A stretch of 37,234 nucleotides of DNA from an uncultured Pelagibacteraceae bacterium. Its GTDB lineage: Bacteria > Pseudomonadota > Alphaproteobacteria > Pelagibacterales > Pelagibacteraceae. The stretch's first letter is position 1. Each line of letters opens with the position of its first letter. The position numbers and the translations under genes are program-made. The DNA lies in NCBI GenBank assembly GCA_902573705.1, contig CACGKR010000007.1, positions 1-37,234 of the forward strand. Direction: 5' to 3'. Below, piece after piece: positions 9,544 to 19,395 of the stretch. The notes under the pieces are model-generated. The model saw nothing but the letters and a program-made list of their open reading frames with translations, ran no database searches and had not been told where the DNA came from.

Positions 9544-11703
9544 ATGCCAACTAATTATCAAAGCGTTAATAACTTAAAAGTTTCTGAAGAATTATTATTA
9601 TTTGTAAATAATGAATTACTAAAAGATATTGAGATAGAATCCAAAGAATTCTGGATTAAATTTGATAAAATAGTTCACGAATTAGCACCCATTAATAAAA
9701 ATTTAATTAAAGTGAGAGAAAGTTTACAAAAAAAGATTGATGATTGGCATATTACAAATAAGGGGAATGAAATTAATTTAAAAGATTATAAAAAATTTTT
9801 AAAAGAAATTGGTTATTTAAAGGATGAAGGTTCAGACTTTAAAATAGAAACTAATAATGTAGACGATGAAATTAGTCAAATTGCTGGACCACAATTAGTT
9901 GTCCCGATAATGAACGCAAGATATACTCTAAATGCCGCCAATGCAAGATGGGTAAGCTTGTATGACAGTTTATACGGAACTAATATAATTGAGTCAGATG
10001 AAGGTGGTAGTGAAAGATATGATCCTCTTAGGGGACAAGAAGTAATAAAATTTGTAAGAGAATTTTTTGATAAATTTATTCCCATTGACGGAACCAGTTG
10101 GAAGAATATTGCTGGTTTAAAAATTGAGAATAAAGATTTAATTATTCTTAAAGATGACTACCAATATAACTTAAAATATAAAGATAAGTTTATAGGTTAC
10201 CGTGGAGATGCAAGTAAACCTAATGCTATAATTCTTAAGAATAATAATCTTCATTTCGAAATTATTATTAACCCCAGAGCTTTTAGTGCTGCTCATGATA
10301 TTGCAGGGATAAGCGACGTAATAGCTGAATCTGCTGTATCAACTATTTGTGATAATGAGGATAGTGTTGCTGCGGTTGATGCTGAAGATAAAGTCGTATG
10401 CTATAGAAACTGGCTTGGATTAATGAAGGGTAATTTAAAAGTTCAGTTTGAAAAAAATGGTAAAAACTTAGAAAGAAAATTGAACCCTGATAGAAGTTAC
10501 ATTTCAAGAGAGGGAGAAAAATTGAAACTTCATGGTAGAAGTTTGCTCCTTATTAGAAATGTAGGTCATCTAATGACAAATCCCTCTATAATTTTAAAAG
10601 ATGGTAGTGAAATTCCTGAGGGTATAATGGATGCATTCATAACAACAACTGCTGCAATGCATGACTTAAAAAAAAATAGAAATTCTAGAAAAGGTTCAAT
10701 TTATATCGTTAAGCCAAAAATGCATGGACCTGAGGAGACAGATTTTACAAATTTGATTTTTTCTAAAGTTGAGGATTCGTTGGGATTAAAAAGATTTACT
10801 TGTAAAATTGGAATTATGGATGAAGAAAGAAGAACTTCAGCAAACCTCAAAGAATGTATAAGGACATTAAAGAATAGAGTTTTTTTTATTAATACAGGTT
10901 TTTTAGACAGAACCGGCGATGAAATGCATACATCGATGGAAGCAGGGCCTATGATTAAAAAAGGAGACATGAAATCATCAAAATGGATTACTGCATATGA
11001 GAATAATAATGTGGATATAGGATTAAGATGTGGTTTTTCTGGTAAAGCGCAAATAGGAAAAGGGATGTGGGCCATGCCAGATAAAATGAAAGAAATGATG
11101 GAAGAAAAAGTTAATCATTTAAAAGCTGGAGCTAATTGTGCTTGGGTACCATCTCCTACAGCAGCTTCATTACATGCTTTACACTATCATCAAATAAATA
11201 TTTTTGATGAACAAAAAAGTATTTTAAAACGTGATAAAGCTAAACTCGATAATCTTTTAACTATACCAATAGCAAATAGACCTAATTGGTCAGTCGATGA
11301 AATAAACTCCGAAATATCAAACTCTGCTCAAACACTTTTAGGATATGTAGTTAGATGGATTGATCAAGGGGTCGGGTGTTCAAAAGTTCCTGATATTAAT
11401 AATGTTGGCCTAATGGAAGATAGAGCAACACTAAGAATTTCCTCTCAACATATCGCCAATTGGATACATCATGGAATAACAACAAAATTACAAGTAATCG
11501 AAATTATGAAACAAATGGCAAAAGTTGTGGATCAACAAAATGAAGGTGATAAGAACTATGTTAAAATGAGTGATGACTTTGAAAGATCACAAGCATTTAA
11601 AACAGCATGTGATTTGATTTTTAAGGGGAAAGACCAACCGTCTGGGTACACTGAACCTCTTTTACATTATAATAGATTAAAAAAAAAAATTAATCAGAAT
11701 TAG
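9544..11703 (+). CDS. glcB: Malate synthase G
   Basis: 719 aa; IINPRAFSAAHDIAGISDVIAESAVSTICD, MHGPEE, GFLDRTGDEMHTSMEAGPM. Confidence 0.97.
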   Translation: MPTNYQSVNNLKVSEELLLFVNNELLKDIEIESKEFWIKFDKIVHELAPINKNLIKVRESLQKKIDDWHITNKGNEINLKDYKKFLKEIGYLKDEGSDFKIETNNVDDEISQIAGPQLVVPIMNARYTLNAANARWVSLYDSLYGTNIIESDEGGSERYDPLRGQEVIKFVREFFDKFIPIDGTSWKNIAGLKIENKDLIILKDDYQYNLKYKDKFIGYRGDASKPNAIILKNNNLHFEIIINPRAFSAAHDIAGISDVIAESAVSTICDNEDSVAAVDAEDKVVCYRNWLGLMKGNLKVQFEKNGKNLERKLNPDRSYISREGEKLKLHGRSLLLIRNVGHLMTNPSIILKDGSEIPEGIMDAFITTTAAMHDLKKNRNSRKGSIYIVKPKMHGPEETDFTNLIFSKVEDSLGLKRFTCKIGIMDEERRTSANLKECIRTLKNRVFFINTGFLDRTGDEMHTSMEAGPMIKKGDMKSSKWITAYENNNVDIGLRCGFSGKAQIGKGMWAMPDKMKEMMEEKVNHLKAGANCAWVPSPTAASLHALHYHQINIFDEQKSILKRDKAKLDNLLTIPIANRPNWSVDEINSEISNSAQTLLGYVVRWIDQGVGCSKVPDINNVGLMEDRATLRISSQHIANWIHHGITTKLQVIEIMKQMAKVVDQQNEGDKNYVKMSDDFERSQAFKTACDLIFKGKDQPSGYTEPLLHYNRLKKKINQN

Positions 11704-12307
11704 AATTTAATTTTGATCTATTTTTGAAAGCAGAAAACAAAGTGCCATCATCTAAATTTTCAATCTCGCCTCCAACTGGAAGACCTTGAGCTAACTTTGT
11801 AACTTTTACATCAAAATTTTTTAAACTATCTTTAATGTAGTAGGCTGTTGTTTGACCCTCAACAGTTGCACTTGTCGCTAAAATCACTTCTTCAATTTTT
11901 TTTTTTCTTACTCTTTCAATTAGAGAGTTTATCAATAAATCTTCTTTTTTTTGTCCATGAGATGAGATTGTTCCTCCTAATATATGAAAATATCCATTAT
12001 ATATACTTGAACTTTCAATACTCCATTGATCAGACAGATTCTCAACTACACAAATTTTATCATATTTTTTTTCAACTATTTTACAATTATCAAAATTACA
12101 CTCAATATAAGATGGCTTTAGCGTTCCACAAATTTTACATCTTGAAATATTTTTGTACACCTCTGCCAGAGCTTTAGTTAAAGGTTTAACAATTTCTTCT
12201 CTGTTATTGATTAATTTTAATACAATTCTTTTAGCTGATTTTGGACCTAATCCAGGTAATTTTGAAATAAGTTTAATTAAATCATCTATCTCAGTAATAT
12301 TGTTCAT
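11690..12307 (-). CDS. recR: Recombination mediator protein RecR
   Basis: 205 aa; LPGLGPKSAKRI helix-hairpin-helix, Toprim-like HILGGTISSHGQ, ATSATVEGQTTAYYI. Confidence 0.95.
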   Translation of the reverse strand: MNNITEIDDLIKLISKLPGLGPKSAKRIVLKLINNREEIVKPLTKALAEVYKNISRCKICGTLKPSYIECNFDNCKIVEKKYDKICVVENLSDQWSIESSSIYNGYFHILGGTISSHGQKKEDLLINSLIERVRKKKIEEVILATSATVEGQTTAYYIKDSLKNFDVKVTKLAQGLPVGGEIENLDDGTLFSAFKNRSKLNSNSD

Positions 12308-12310
12308 TTT

Positions 12311-12628
12311 TTAAAGTGGCCACTTAAATCCTGGAATTCCAAATCCACCTGTTGTTTTAGAAATTTCTTCTGAGGTTTTACTCTTAAGTTGGGCTTTTGC
12401 ATTATTGTGAGCAGCAATTATTAAATCTTCAACGATTGATTTATTTTCTTTCAAAATTTCTTCCGAAATTTCAATTTTTTGCATTTCTCCTTCCCCATCT
12501 AGAATAATCTTTATTGAATTCGAGCCAGAAATGCCCTCGGCTCTAATCCTTTTAATATTTTCTTGGCTTTCTTTCATTTTTTTTTCAAGTTCTTTTGCTT
12601 TATCTAATATTTTTTTAAAGTCTGTCAT
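12311..12628 (-). CDS. YbaB/EbfC family nucleoid-associated protein
   Basis: 105 aa; sits between dnaX and recR as usual; GFGIPGFKWPL C-terminus. Confidence 0.92.
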   Translation of the reverse strand: MTDFKKILDKAKELEKKMKESQENIKRIRAEGISGSNSIKIILDGEGEMQKIEISEEILKENKSIVEDLIIAAHNNAKAQLKSKTSEEISKTTGGFGIPGFKWPL

Positions 12629-14272
12629 TTAATCCTCAGTTTTTTCTTTTGAGATCACATCTATTAAATTTGCATCTGGAAATTTTTCTAAAACACTTTT
12701 ATATAGTTTTGTATTTTTGGCTTTTTCAATTGATGAAATTTTTTTATTCATTTCTTTTTCCTTAATTGATATTTCACCTTTTGTTTTACTAAAAGTAATT
12801 ATCCATCTTTGATCTGTCCATTCAAAAAGTTTTAAAGATAAATCTTTAACAAAATTTTTATCTAAATTGTCATTAAATGAAATTTCAATTCTATTTCTTT
12901 CAAAACTTACAAGATTTACATTTTTTTCCAGTTCATATTTTAGTTTCATTTCTTTTTTTTTTGAACAAATAAGTAAGAGATCGTCAAATGAATTAATTAC
13001 GATTTCTTTTTGGGCTTTAACATCATCTTGAATTTCTGACTTAACTTTTTTTTCTTGAGATACATTTTTAATTTGATTAATTGGCTCAATTTTCAGATCA
13101 TTAATCAAATCATTCTGATGTGACTTTGGTAGATCTTTTTTTTTTAAATTTTCTTTATTAGATTTTGACGAACTTAAATACATTAGCCTCAGTAAAAACA
13201 TTTCAATCGATAGGTTTTGATTGGAAACAATTTCTAATTCCTCAATGGTTCTTAAAGTAAACTGCCAAAATAATATCAAAACCTTACTATCTATTTTATC
13301 TGAAATTTCTTTTATTTTATTAAATTCTTCATCATTCAAAGAAAAGTTGGTGCTTTCCAAAGTTAATGAATTAATATTTTTAAAATAATAAACCATTTCT
13401 AAAAAATCATTTATAAAAACTTTTGGCTCCACTCCTTGATCATAAATCTTTCTATAAATTTTAATAACTTCATTTTCTTTACCTTCTAAAATTAATTCAA
13501 AAAGATTAATCAATTGTGATTTATCAAAATATCCAAAAATTTTTAGAGCCTCAATTAAATTAAGTTCTTTATCTTTTTCTAAAGTCAACAAACCTCTATC
13601 TAACAATGATAATGCATCTCTTACTGAACCTTCTGATATTTTTACAATTAACTTTAAAGCATCATCTGAAACATTTCCTTTTTCTTGATCTTTAATATTC
13701 TTTATAAAAGTAAATAATTCAGATGATTTTATTCTTGATAAATCAAACCTCTGACATCTAGAAACAACTGTGATTGGAATTTTTTTTATTTCAGTGGTTG
13801 CAAATATAAATTTAAGATACTCTGGTGGCTCTTCTAATGTTTTTAATAATGCATTAAATGCTTGTTTACTCAACATATGAACTTCATCAATTATAAAAAT
13901 TTTATATTTTGATGAGGTCGGCCCGTACCTTGAAAATTCAATCAAATCTCTAACGTCATCTACTCCTGTTTTACTTGCTGCATCCATCTCCAGAACATCA
14001 ATATGACTAGAGTTAGTGATGGCATCACAGTTATCACATTTTTTTTTACATTCATTCTCAATTCCATTCTGGCAATTAAGTAACTTTGCTACAATTCTGG
14101 CAATTGTCGTTTTTCCAACTCCACGAATTCCGGTAAATAAATAAGCATTGGGAACTTTGTTAGCTTTGATAGAATTTACTATTGTTTCAGCCACAACCTC
14201 TTGACCAATAAGATCGGTAAATGTCTGAGGTCTATATTTTAATGCTAATACTTTGGTATTTTTATTTGTCAT
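12629..14272 (-). CDS. dnaX: DNA polymerase III subunits gamma/tau
   Basis: 547 aa; ALKYRPQTFTDLIGQE, GIRGVGKTTIARI, IDEVHMLSKQAFNALLKTLEEPP. Confidence 0.97.
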   Translation of the reverse strand: MTNKNTKVLALKYRPQTFTDLIGQEVVAETIVNSIKANKVPNAYLFTGIRGVGKTTIARIVAKLLNCQNGIENECKKKCDNCDAITNSSHIDVLEMDAASKTGVDDVRDLIEFSRYGPTSSKYKIFIIDEVHMLSKQAFNALLKTLEEPPEYLKFIFATTEIKKIPITVVSRCQRFDLSRIKSSELFTFIKNIKDQEKGNVSDDALKLIVKISEGSVRDALSLLDRGLLTLEKDKELNLIEALKIFGYFDKSQLINLFELILEGKENEVIKIYRKIYDQGVEPKVFINDFLEMVYYFKNINSLTLESTNFSLNDEEFNKIKEISDKIDSKVLILFWQFTLRTIEELEIVSNQNLSIEMFLLRLMYLSSSKSNKENLKKKDLPKSHQNDLINDLKIEPINQIKNVSQEKKVKSEIQDDVKAQKEIVINSFDDLLLICSKKKEMKLKYELEKNVNLVSFERNRIEISFNDNLDKNFVKDLSLKLFEWTDQRWIITFSKTKGEISIKEKEMNKKISSIEKAKNTKLYKSVLEKFPDANLIDVISKEKTED

Positions 14273-14280
14273 AATTTTTA

Positions 14281-14364
14281 GGAGACTAGAACCTGAATAA
14301 CTGTCTTTACGACTGCTTCCGTTAAGATCTGGTCGGGTTCAAGCAGCACCCACCTCTAGCCTCC
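14281..14364 (-). ncRNA. ffs: Bacterial SRP RNA (4.5S)
   Basis: Minus strand GGAGGCTAG...GACCAGATCTTAACGGAAGCAGTC...CTAGTCTCC; GGAAGCAG core, 9-bp terminal helix (one G-U), adjacent to dnaX. Confidence 0.9.
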
Positions 14365-14370
14365 ATTACT

Positions 14371-14376
14371 ATTATA
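14371..14376 (-). promoter_or_regulatory. -10 element (TATAAT) for the SRP RNA
   Basis: Minus strand TATAAT followed by 6 nt and then the RNA 5' end at 14364; weak TTGTAG at about -35, 18-nt spacer. Confidence 0.6.
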
Positions 14377-14414
14377 GCAGTAATAATTTCTAATCTACAA
14401 GAAAAGATTAAAAA

Positions 14415-15245
14415 TTATTTTTCTCTTATTTTGTCGGCTTCGAAAACACCTAGAACGTGAAAATCTTGACAATGTAATCCCAATTCTTCTAAAGATTTTT
14501 GAACTCTTGTATCCTCTATGTGTCCATCCAGATCACATAAAAAAAAGTAAGAATCAAATGTATTTTTTTCTGGGTAACTTTGTAATTTTGTTAAATTTAC
14601 ACCATTGATCGCAAATCCACCTAATGATTGATATAGAGCAGCTGGTTTACTTTTCAATTTGAATAAGAAAGAAGTGATATAATTTTTTTTACCAAAATCT
14701 GGTTGAGAAATATTTTTTCCCATAACTAAAAACCTAGTGAGATTTCCCTTTTCATTTTCAATATTTTTTTTTAAAATTTCAAGACCGTAAGTTTTTGCGC
14801 TTAAAGATGAGGCAATGGCTGCTTTTTGTTTATCATTATTTTTTGAAATCATTTCTGCAGATCCAGCTGTATCAGCTCTAACATGTTCAATTAAATTATG
14901 AGACTTTATAAATTTAGAGCATTGAGATAATGCTTGACCATGTGAATAAACATCTTTTATTTCCGATATATCAGTGCCTGGAATTCCAAGTAAGTTATGC
15001 TCAATTTTTTGAAAATACTCAGAATAAATATTTAACCTATATTCGAAAATAAGATACTCAATACCTATATTACCTGTAATTCTATTTGACTCAGGAATAA
15101 TCATTTTTGAACTAGGATCCTTTGTTGCTTTCAAAAAACATTCATCAAAGGTTTTACATGGTATAATTTTAGCTTTTGGCTCAATTGATAAAGCTGCAAG
15201 ATGAGAATATGCCCCAAAGGTTCCTTGAAAATAAATTTTTTTCAT
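14415..15245 (-). CDS. pheA: Prephenate dehydratase (with ACT domain)
   Basis: 276 aa; FQGTFGAYSHLAA, PESNRITGNIG, C-terminal ACT-type LQSYPEKNTFDSYFFLCDLDGH. Confidence 0.93.
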   Translation of the reverse strand: MKKIYFQGTFGAYSHLAALSIEPKAKIIPCKTFDECFLKATKDPSSKMIIPESNRITGNIGIEYLIFEYRLNIYSEYFQKIEHNLLGIPGTDISEIKDVYSHGQALSQCSKFIKSHNLIEHVRADTAGSAEMISKNNDKQKAAIASSLSAKTYGLEILKKNIENEKGNLTRFLVMGKNISQPDFGKKNYITSFLFKLKSKPAALYQSLGGFAINGVNLTKLQSYPEKNTFDSYFFLCDLDGHIEDTRVQKSLEELGLHCQDFHVLGVFEADKIREK

Positions 15246-15979
15246 TCGGACTTATATTCCATTATTTTTTTTAAAGCCATAAAATCCTCTTCAGTATCTA
15301 CTCCTATAGGTGAAGATTTTGCAAGAGCCACATTTATCTTTATACCATTGTCTAGGGCTCTAATTTGCTCAAGACTTCTTTCTTTCTCATTATATGATTG
15401 TTTAAAAGAAACAAATTTTTTAAGTATCTGAGTTTGATAACAATAAATTCCTAAATGATGATAAATATTGCTAGCTTTTTCATTAGTATCTCTCGTAAAA
15501 TCTAAAGCCTCTGGAAATGACGTATCAAATAGTTTTTGTTTAGTTTTTACCTTTACTACGCTTTTATTTGTATGAAAATTTTTATCAGTGATAATTGATC
15601 CCAGTGTACCAAATTCAGATTTATTTTTTATCATCTGATTATTCAAATTTTTAATATCATCAATATTCATCAACGGTTCATCTCCTTGTAAATTCATAAC
15701 TAAATCTATGTCTTTTAATTTTAATTTCTCAAAAGCCTCATAAATTCTATCTGTACCAGTTTTATGTTCATCGCTGGTTAAAATCGCTTTACCACCATTA
15801 TTTTGAACATCATCAAAAATTTCTTGATCTTCTGCTGCAACAATCACTTCTCCAATATCAGCTTCTTTTGCTTTACGAACAACGTGCGATATAATTGATA
15901 AACCATTGATTTTAAGCAAAGGCTTTCCAGGGAGCCTAGTCGCCGAGAGCCTTGATGGAATTAAAATTAATGTTTTCAT
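15242..15979 (-). CDS. kdsB: 3-deoxy-manno-octulosonate cytidylyltransferase
   Basis: 245 aa; IPSRLSATRLPGKPL, VVAAEDQEIF, NLQGDEPL; 4-nt overlap with pheA. Confidence 0.95.
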   Translation of the reverse strand: MKTLILIPSRLSATRLPGKPLLKINGLSIISHVVRKAKEADIGEVIVAAEDQEIFDDVQNNGGKAILTSDEHKTGTDRIYEAFEKLKLKDIDLVMNLQGDEPLMNIDDIKNLNNQMIKNKSEFGTLGSIITDKNFHTNKSVVKVKTKQKLFDTSFPEALDFTRDTNEKASNIYHHLGIYCYQTQILKKFVSFKQSYNEKERSLEQIRALDNGIKINVALAKSSPIGVDTEEDFMALKKIMEYKSE

Positions 15980-16085
15980 TGTTTTCTAAATTATATAATG
16001 AATACAAATAGAGGCAAAATTGTACATTTAAATATAAGCAATTTTATATTTATAATGTTATACGTGCAAATTAAGTTTTTATAAA

Positions 16086-16625
16086 ATGGATTCTTTTGAA
16101 ATAAATAAAATAGTTGCTGCAATTTTGATGGTAGCTTTATTGATTATAGGAATAGGTAAGATTTCTGATATTGTTTTTCATGTAGAGAAACCAGAAACAC
16201 CAGGATATAAGGTTGAGTTAGATCAAGTTATTAGCACCTCAACTCTAACTGCTGAGGTGGTTGAAGCAAAAGTTGATATTGCTGCACTCATGAGCATGGG
16301 TGATGTGGCCAGCGGTGAAAAAATTTTTAAAAAATGTGCTGCATGTCATTCGATAAAAAAAGATGGTAAAAATAATATTGGTCCTGCGCTGTATAATGTA
16401 GTTGGAAGAAAAGTTGGAGCAATTAGTGATTACAAATATTCGAAAGCTTTTTTAAATTATGACAAGTCATGGACCTTTGAGGAGCTAAATGGTTACTTAT
16501 TAAAACCATCTAAATGGATTAAAGGAACTAAAATGGCATTTGCCGGACTTAGAAAAGAAAAAGATAGAGCATCAGTAATTAAATACTTAAATCAAAATTC
16601 AGATAGTCCAAAACAACTACCGTAA
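16086..16625 (+). CDS. Membrane-anchored class I cytochrome c (CycM-like)
   Basis: 179 aa; N-terminal TM helix, CAACHSI haem site, NIGPALYNVVGRK, TKMAFAGL axial Met. Confidence 0.92.
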   Translation: MDSFEINKIVAAILMVALLIIGIGKISDIVFHVEKPETPGYKVELDQVISTSTLTAEVVEAKVDIAALMSMGDVASGEKIFKKCAACHSIKKDGKNNIGPALYNVVGRKVGAISDYKYSKAFLNYDKSWTFEELNGYLLKPSKWIKGTKMAFAGLRKEKDRASVIKYLNQNSDSPKQLP

Positions 16626-17564
16626 CTTTCCAAAACAGTACAGCAAGATACTTTTTTGTACATGAATTCTATTAAGTGCCTGCTGCCAGACTTTAGATTT
16701 TTTGCTAAAAAAAACCATTTCATCCACTTCATTTCCTCTTGGTAAACAATGTAGAAACGAGCAGTCTTTCTTAGCATAGCTTAAAAGTTTTTGAGTAATT
16801 CTAAATTTTTTAAAATCACTCAATTTCTTTTTTTTATTAACTTTATCATTTAAAGAAATTACCTTATCTGAAAATATTACATCAGCATTAAAAACAGCTT
16901 TTTTAGTATCATGATATACATAAATCTTTTTATTAGTTTTTTCTGCCCAAGCTAATAAAGATTTATTAGGTTGGTAGTTTTTTGGACATCCAATACTTAA
17001 TTTAAAATTAAATTTTACTGATGCAGAAATCAAACTATTTAAAACATTATTTGAGTCACCAATCCAAGCTATATTAAGTTTTGAGATAGGCTTCTTCTTA
17101 ATTTCCTCTACTGTATATATATCTGATAAAATTTGAGTTGGGTGTGATAATGGACTTAATCCATTTATTATTGGTATTGTCATATATTTTTTAAAATTCT
17201 CGATTTTCAGATCACTATCAGTTCTTAACATAAATCCATCTCCGTATGTTGAAAGTATCTTAGCTGTATCTGCAATAGACTCTCCACCCTCACCAAGATG
17301 TAGCTCATTAGATCTTAATGTTAATGTCCCCCCACCGAGTTGTTTGATTGCTAGATAAAAACTCAATCTAGTTCTTAAACTAGATTTTTCAAACATTTGG
17401 ATTAATAATTTTCCTTTTAAAGGTGCTCCTTTGTCAGTTTGCAAATGATTTAAATTTTGTCTGTCGGCTTTTCTTTTTTTTGCATCGACTAAAATTTTTC
17501 TTAGATCTTTGACTGCAATATCTTTTAAATTTATAAAGTGTTTCATATTATTAATGCTCTGCAC
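16617..17564 (-). CDS. argF: Ornithine carbamoyltransferase
   Basis: 315 aa; EKSSLRTRLSF, SHPTQILSD, HCLPRGNEVDE. Confidence 0.94.
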   Translation of the reverse strand: MQSINNMKHFINLKDIAVKDLRKILVDAKKRKADRQNLNHLQTDKGAPLKGKLLIQMFEKSSLRTRLSFYLAIKQLGGGTLTLRSNELHLGEGGESIADTAKILSTYGDGFMLRTDSDLKIENFKKYMTIPIINGLSPLSHPTQILSDIYTVEEIKKKPISKLNIAWIGDSNNVLNSLISASVKFNFKLSIGCPKNYQPNKSLLAWAEKTNKKIYVYHDTKKAVFNADVIFSDKVISLNDKVNKKKKLSDFKKFRITQKLLSYAKKDCSFLHCLPRGNEVDEMVFFSKKSKVWQQALNRIHVQKSILLYCFGKLR

Positions 17565-18732
17565 AAACTTTATTTATGATCTTTAAAGCTTGATCTAACT
17601 CATTTTTTTTAACATTTAAAGGGGGTAAAAGCCGAACAACATTTTCGGCTGCACGTATAGTCAGAAATTTATTTTCCGTTAATTTTTTTATAAACTTTGA
17701 TTGATCATTATGTAATTGTAATCCTATTAATAAACCTCTTCCTCTTACTTCCTTGATGATATTTGGATATCTATTTTTAAGATTATTCAAATTTGAAAGA
17801 AAATATTTTGATAGTTTTTTTACATTATTCAAAAATTTTTTACTTGAAACTATATCCATAACTTTATTACCAACTGCCATAGCTAGAGGATTTCCTCCAA
17901 AAGTAGAGCCGTGGGTTCCAGGTATCATGCTTTTGGCAACCTTTTTGTTCATTAAAACTGCGCCAATTGGAAATCCACCACCTATTCCTTTAGCTATTGG
18001 TACAATATCAGGTTTTACTTTTGCTTTTTCATAAGCAAAAAAATCACCAGATCGAGAAATCCCACACTGTACTTCATCTAAAATTAATAAAATCTTTTTT
18101 TTATCACATAATTTTCTTAGTTCTCTTAAACACCAATCTGGTATTACTTTTATACCACCCTCACCCATTATAGGTTCTACCATAATTGCAGCAGTATTTT
18201 TACCTATTTTCTTTTTTAATGAATAGTGATCTCCGAATTTAAAATGATCGAACCCATTTATTTTTGGGCCAAACCCCTCTGTCATTTTTTTTGATCCACT
18301 CGCAAAAATTGCTGCTATCGTTCTTCCATGAAAAGAGTTTTTTATACATAAGATTCTGTTCTTTTTAGGTTTTCCAATAGAATAAAAATATCTTCTTGCA
18401 ACTTTAATTGCTGCTTCTGTTGCTTCAGCTCCACTATTTTGAAACATAACATAGTCAGCAAATGTCTTTTTAGCTAGTTTTTTTGCTAATAATTCTCCCT
18501 CAGGTATAACAAATGAATTTGAAACGTGCCAAAGTTTTTTAGTTTGATTATTAATAACCTTGATTAATTTTGGATGAGCATGACCTAATGAATTTACTGC
18601 TATCCCTTGAACAAAATCCAAATACTTTTTTCCTTTTGATGAATAGAGATAACTTCCCTTACCTTTAGTGAAAGAAATATTTCTTCTATTATAATTTTTT
18701 GCTAAAAAACTCATTTTTTTAATCATCTTCAA
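17551..18732 (-). CDS. argD: Acetylornithine/succinyldiaminopimelate aminotransferase
   Basis: 393 aa; NSGAEATEAAIKVAR, SFHGRT, ILDEVQCGISRSG, HGSTFGGNPLA. Confidence 0.94.
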   Translation of the reverse strand: MKMIKKMSFLAKNYNRRNISFTKGKGSYLYSSKGKKYLDFVQGIAVNSLGHAHPKLIKVINNQTKKLWHVSNSFVIPEGELLAKKLAKKTFADYVMFQNSGAEATEAAIKVARRYFYSIGKPKKNRILCIKNSFHGRTIAAIFASGSKKMTEGFGPKINGFDHFKFGDHYSLKKKIGKNTAAIMVEPIMGEGGIKVIPDWCLRELRKLCDKKKILLILDEVQCGISRSGDFFAYEKAKVKPDIVPIAKGIGGGFPIGAVLMNKKVAKSMIPGTHGSTFGGNPLAMAVGNKVMDIVSSKKFLNNVKKLSKYFLSNLNNLKNRYPNIIKEVRGRGLLIGLQLHNDQSKFIKKLTENKFLTIRAAENVVRLLPPLNVKKNELDQALKIINKVCAEH

Positions 18733-18895
18733 AATCTTCTATAAATTAAAATAGATAGATACAAGTGGCGATTGAATGTAAAGTTTATAAAATAGATCAA
18801 ATTATTGTTAATAAACCTCAAATTTTCCTTGTTTATTTTTATTTAATAACATTATATTGTGTATAGTAAATATTTAAACACATTATATAGAACTT

Positions 18896-19390
18896 ATGAG
18901 TTGGACTGATGAAAAAGTTAACAAACTTAAAGAGCTTTGGGGAAAAGGCAATACAGCTAGCCAAATTGCCGAAATAATAGGCGGTATAAGCAGGAATGCA
19001 GTTATAGGTAAAGCCCATAGACTTAATTTATCCGCAAAAATTAAAACAAGAACGGCAACATCCAATCAAAGTTTTGAAAATACATTTGAGAATAAGAATA
19101 AAAAATTAAAAAGAGGAAGAAGAAGCCGGTTCAAATCCTTGATCATTGAAAAAGACTTTGAACCAGAAAATCCTAAACAACTGGAAGAATTAACAGAGGA
19201 ATCGTGTAAATGGCCTATAGGTCATCCAGATGAAAAGTCATTTTATTTTTGTGGAAGATCATCATTGAAAGATTTTTCTTATTGTAAATTACATCTACTT
19301 TATGCTTATCAACCAAAAAATAAGAAAGAAGATGTTTCAAATAAAGAAGAAATTCCAGAATTTATTGAAAAGAAAACTCAAACTGCTTAA
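18896..19390 (+). CDS. gcrA: GcrA cell-cycle regulator
   Basis: 164 aa; SWTDEKVNKLKELWGKGNTASQIAEIIGGISRNAVIGKAHRL and C-terminal CKWPIGHP...FCG...YCKLH. Confidence 0.94.
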   Translation: MSWTDEKVNKLKELWGKGNTASQIAEIIGGISRNAVIGKAHRLNLSAKIKTRTATSNQSFENTFENKNKKLKRGRRSRFKSLIIEKDFEPENPKQLEELTEESCKWPIGHPDEKSFYFCGRSSLKDFSYCKLHLLYAYQPKNKKEDVSNKEEIPEFIEKKTQTA

Positions 19391-19395
19391 CAGAG

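Noticed and set aside
10701-11075. 124-aa minus ORF
   Set aside because: Antisense to glcB coding sequence.
14330-14350. tRNA T-loop-like string GGGTTCAAGC
   Set aside because: No acceptor, D or anticodon arms; it lies inside the SRP RNA gene.
18858-18882. Inverted repeat TGTGT-N15-ACACA upstream of gcrA
   Set aside because: Short arms and long spacer in AT-rich DNA; expected by chance at this level.
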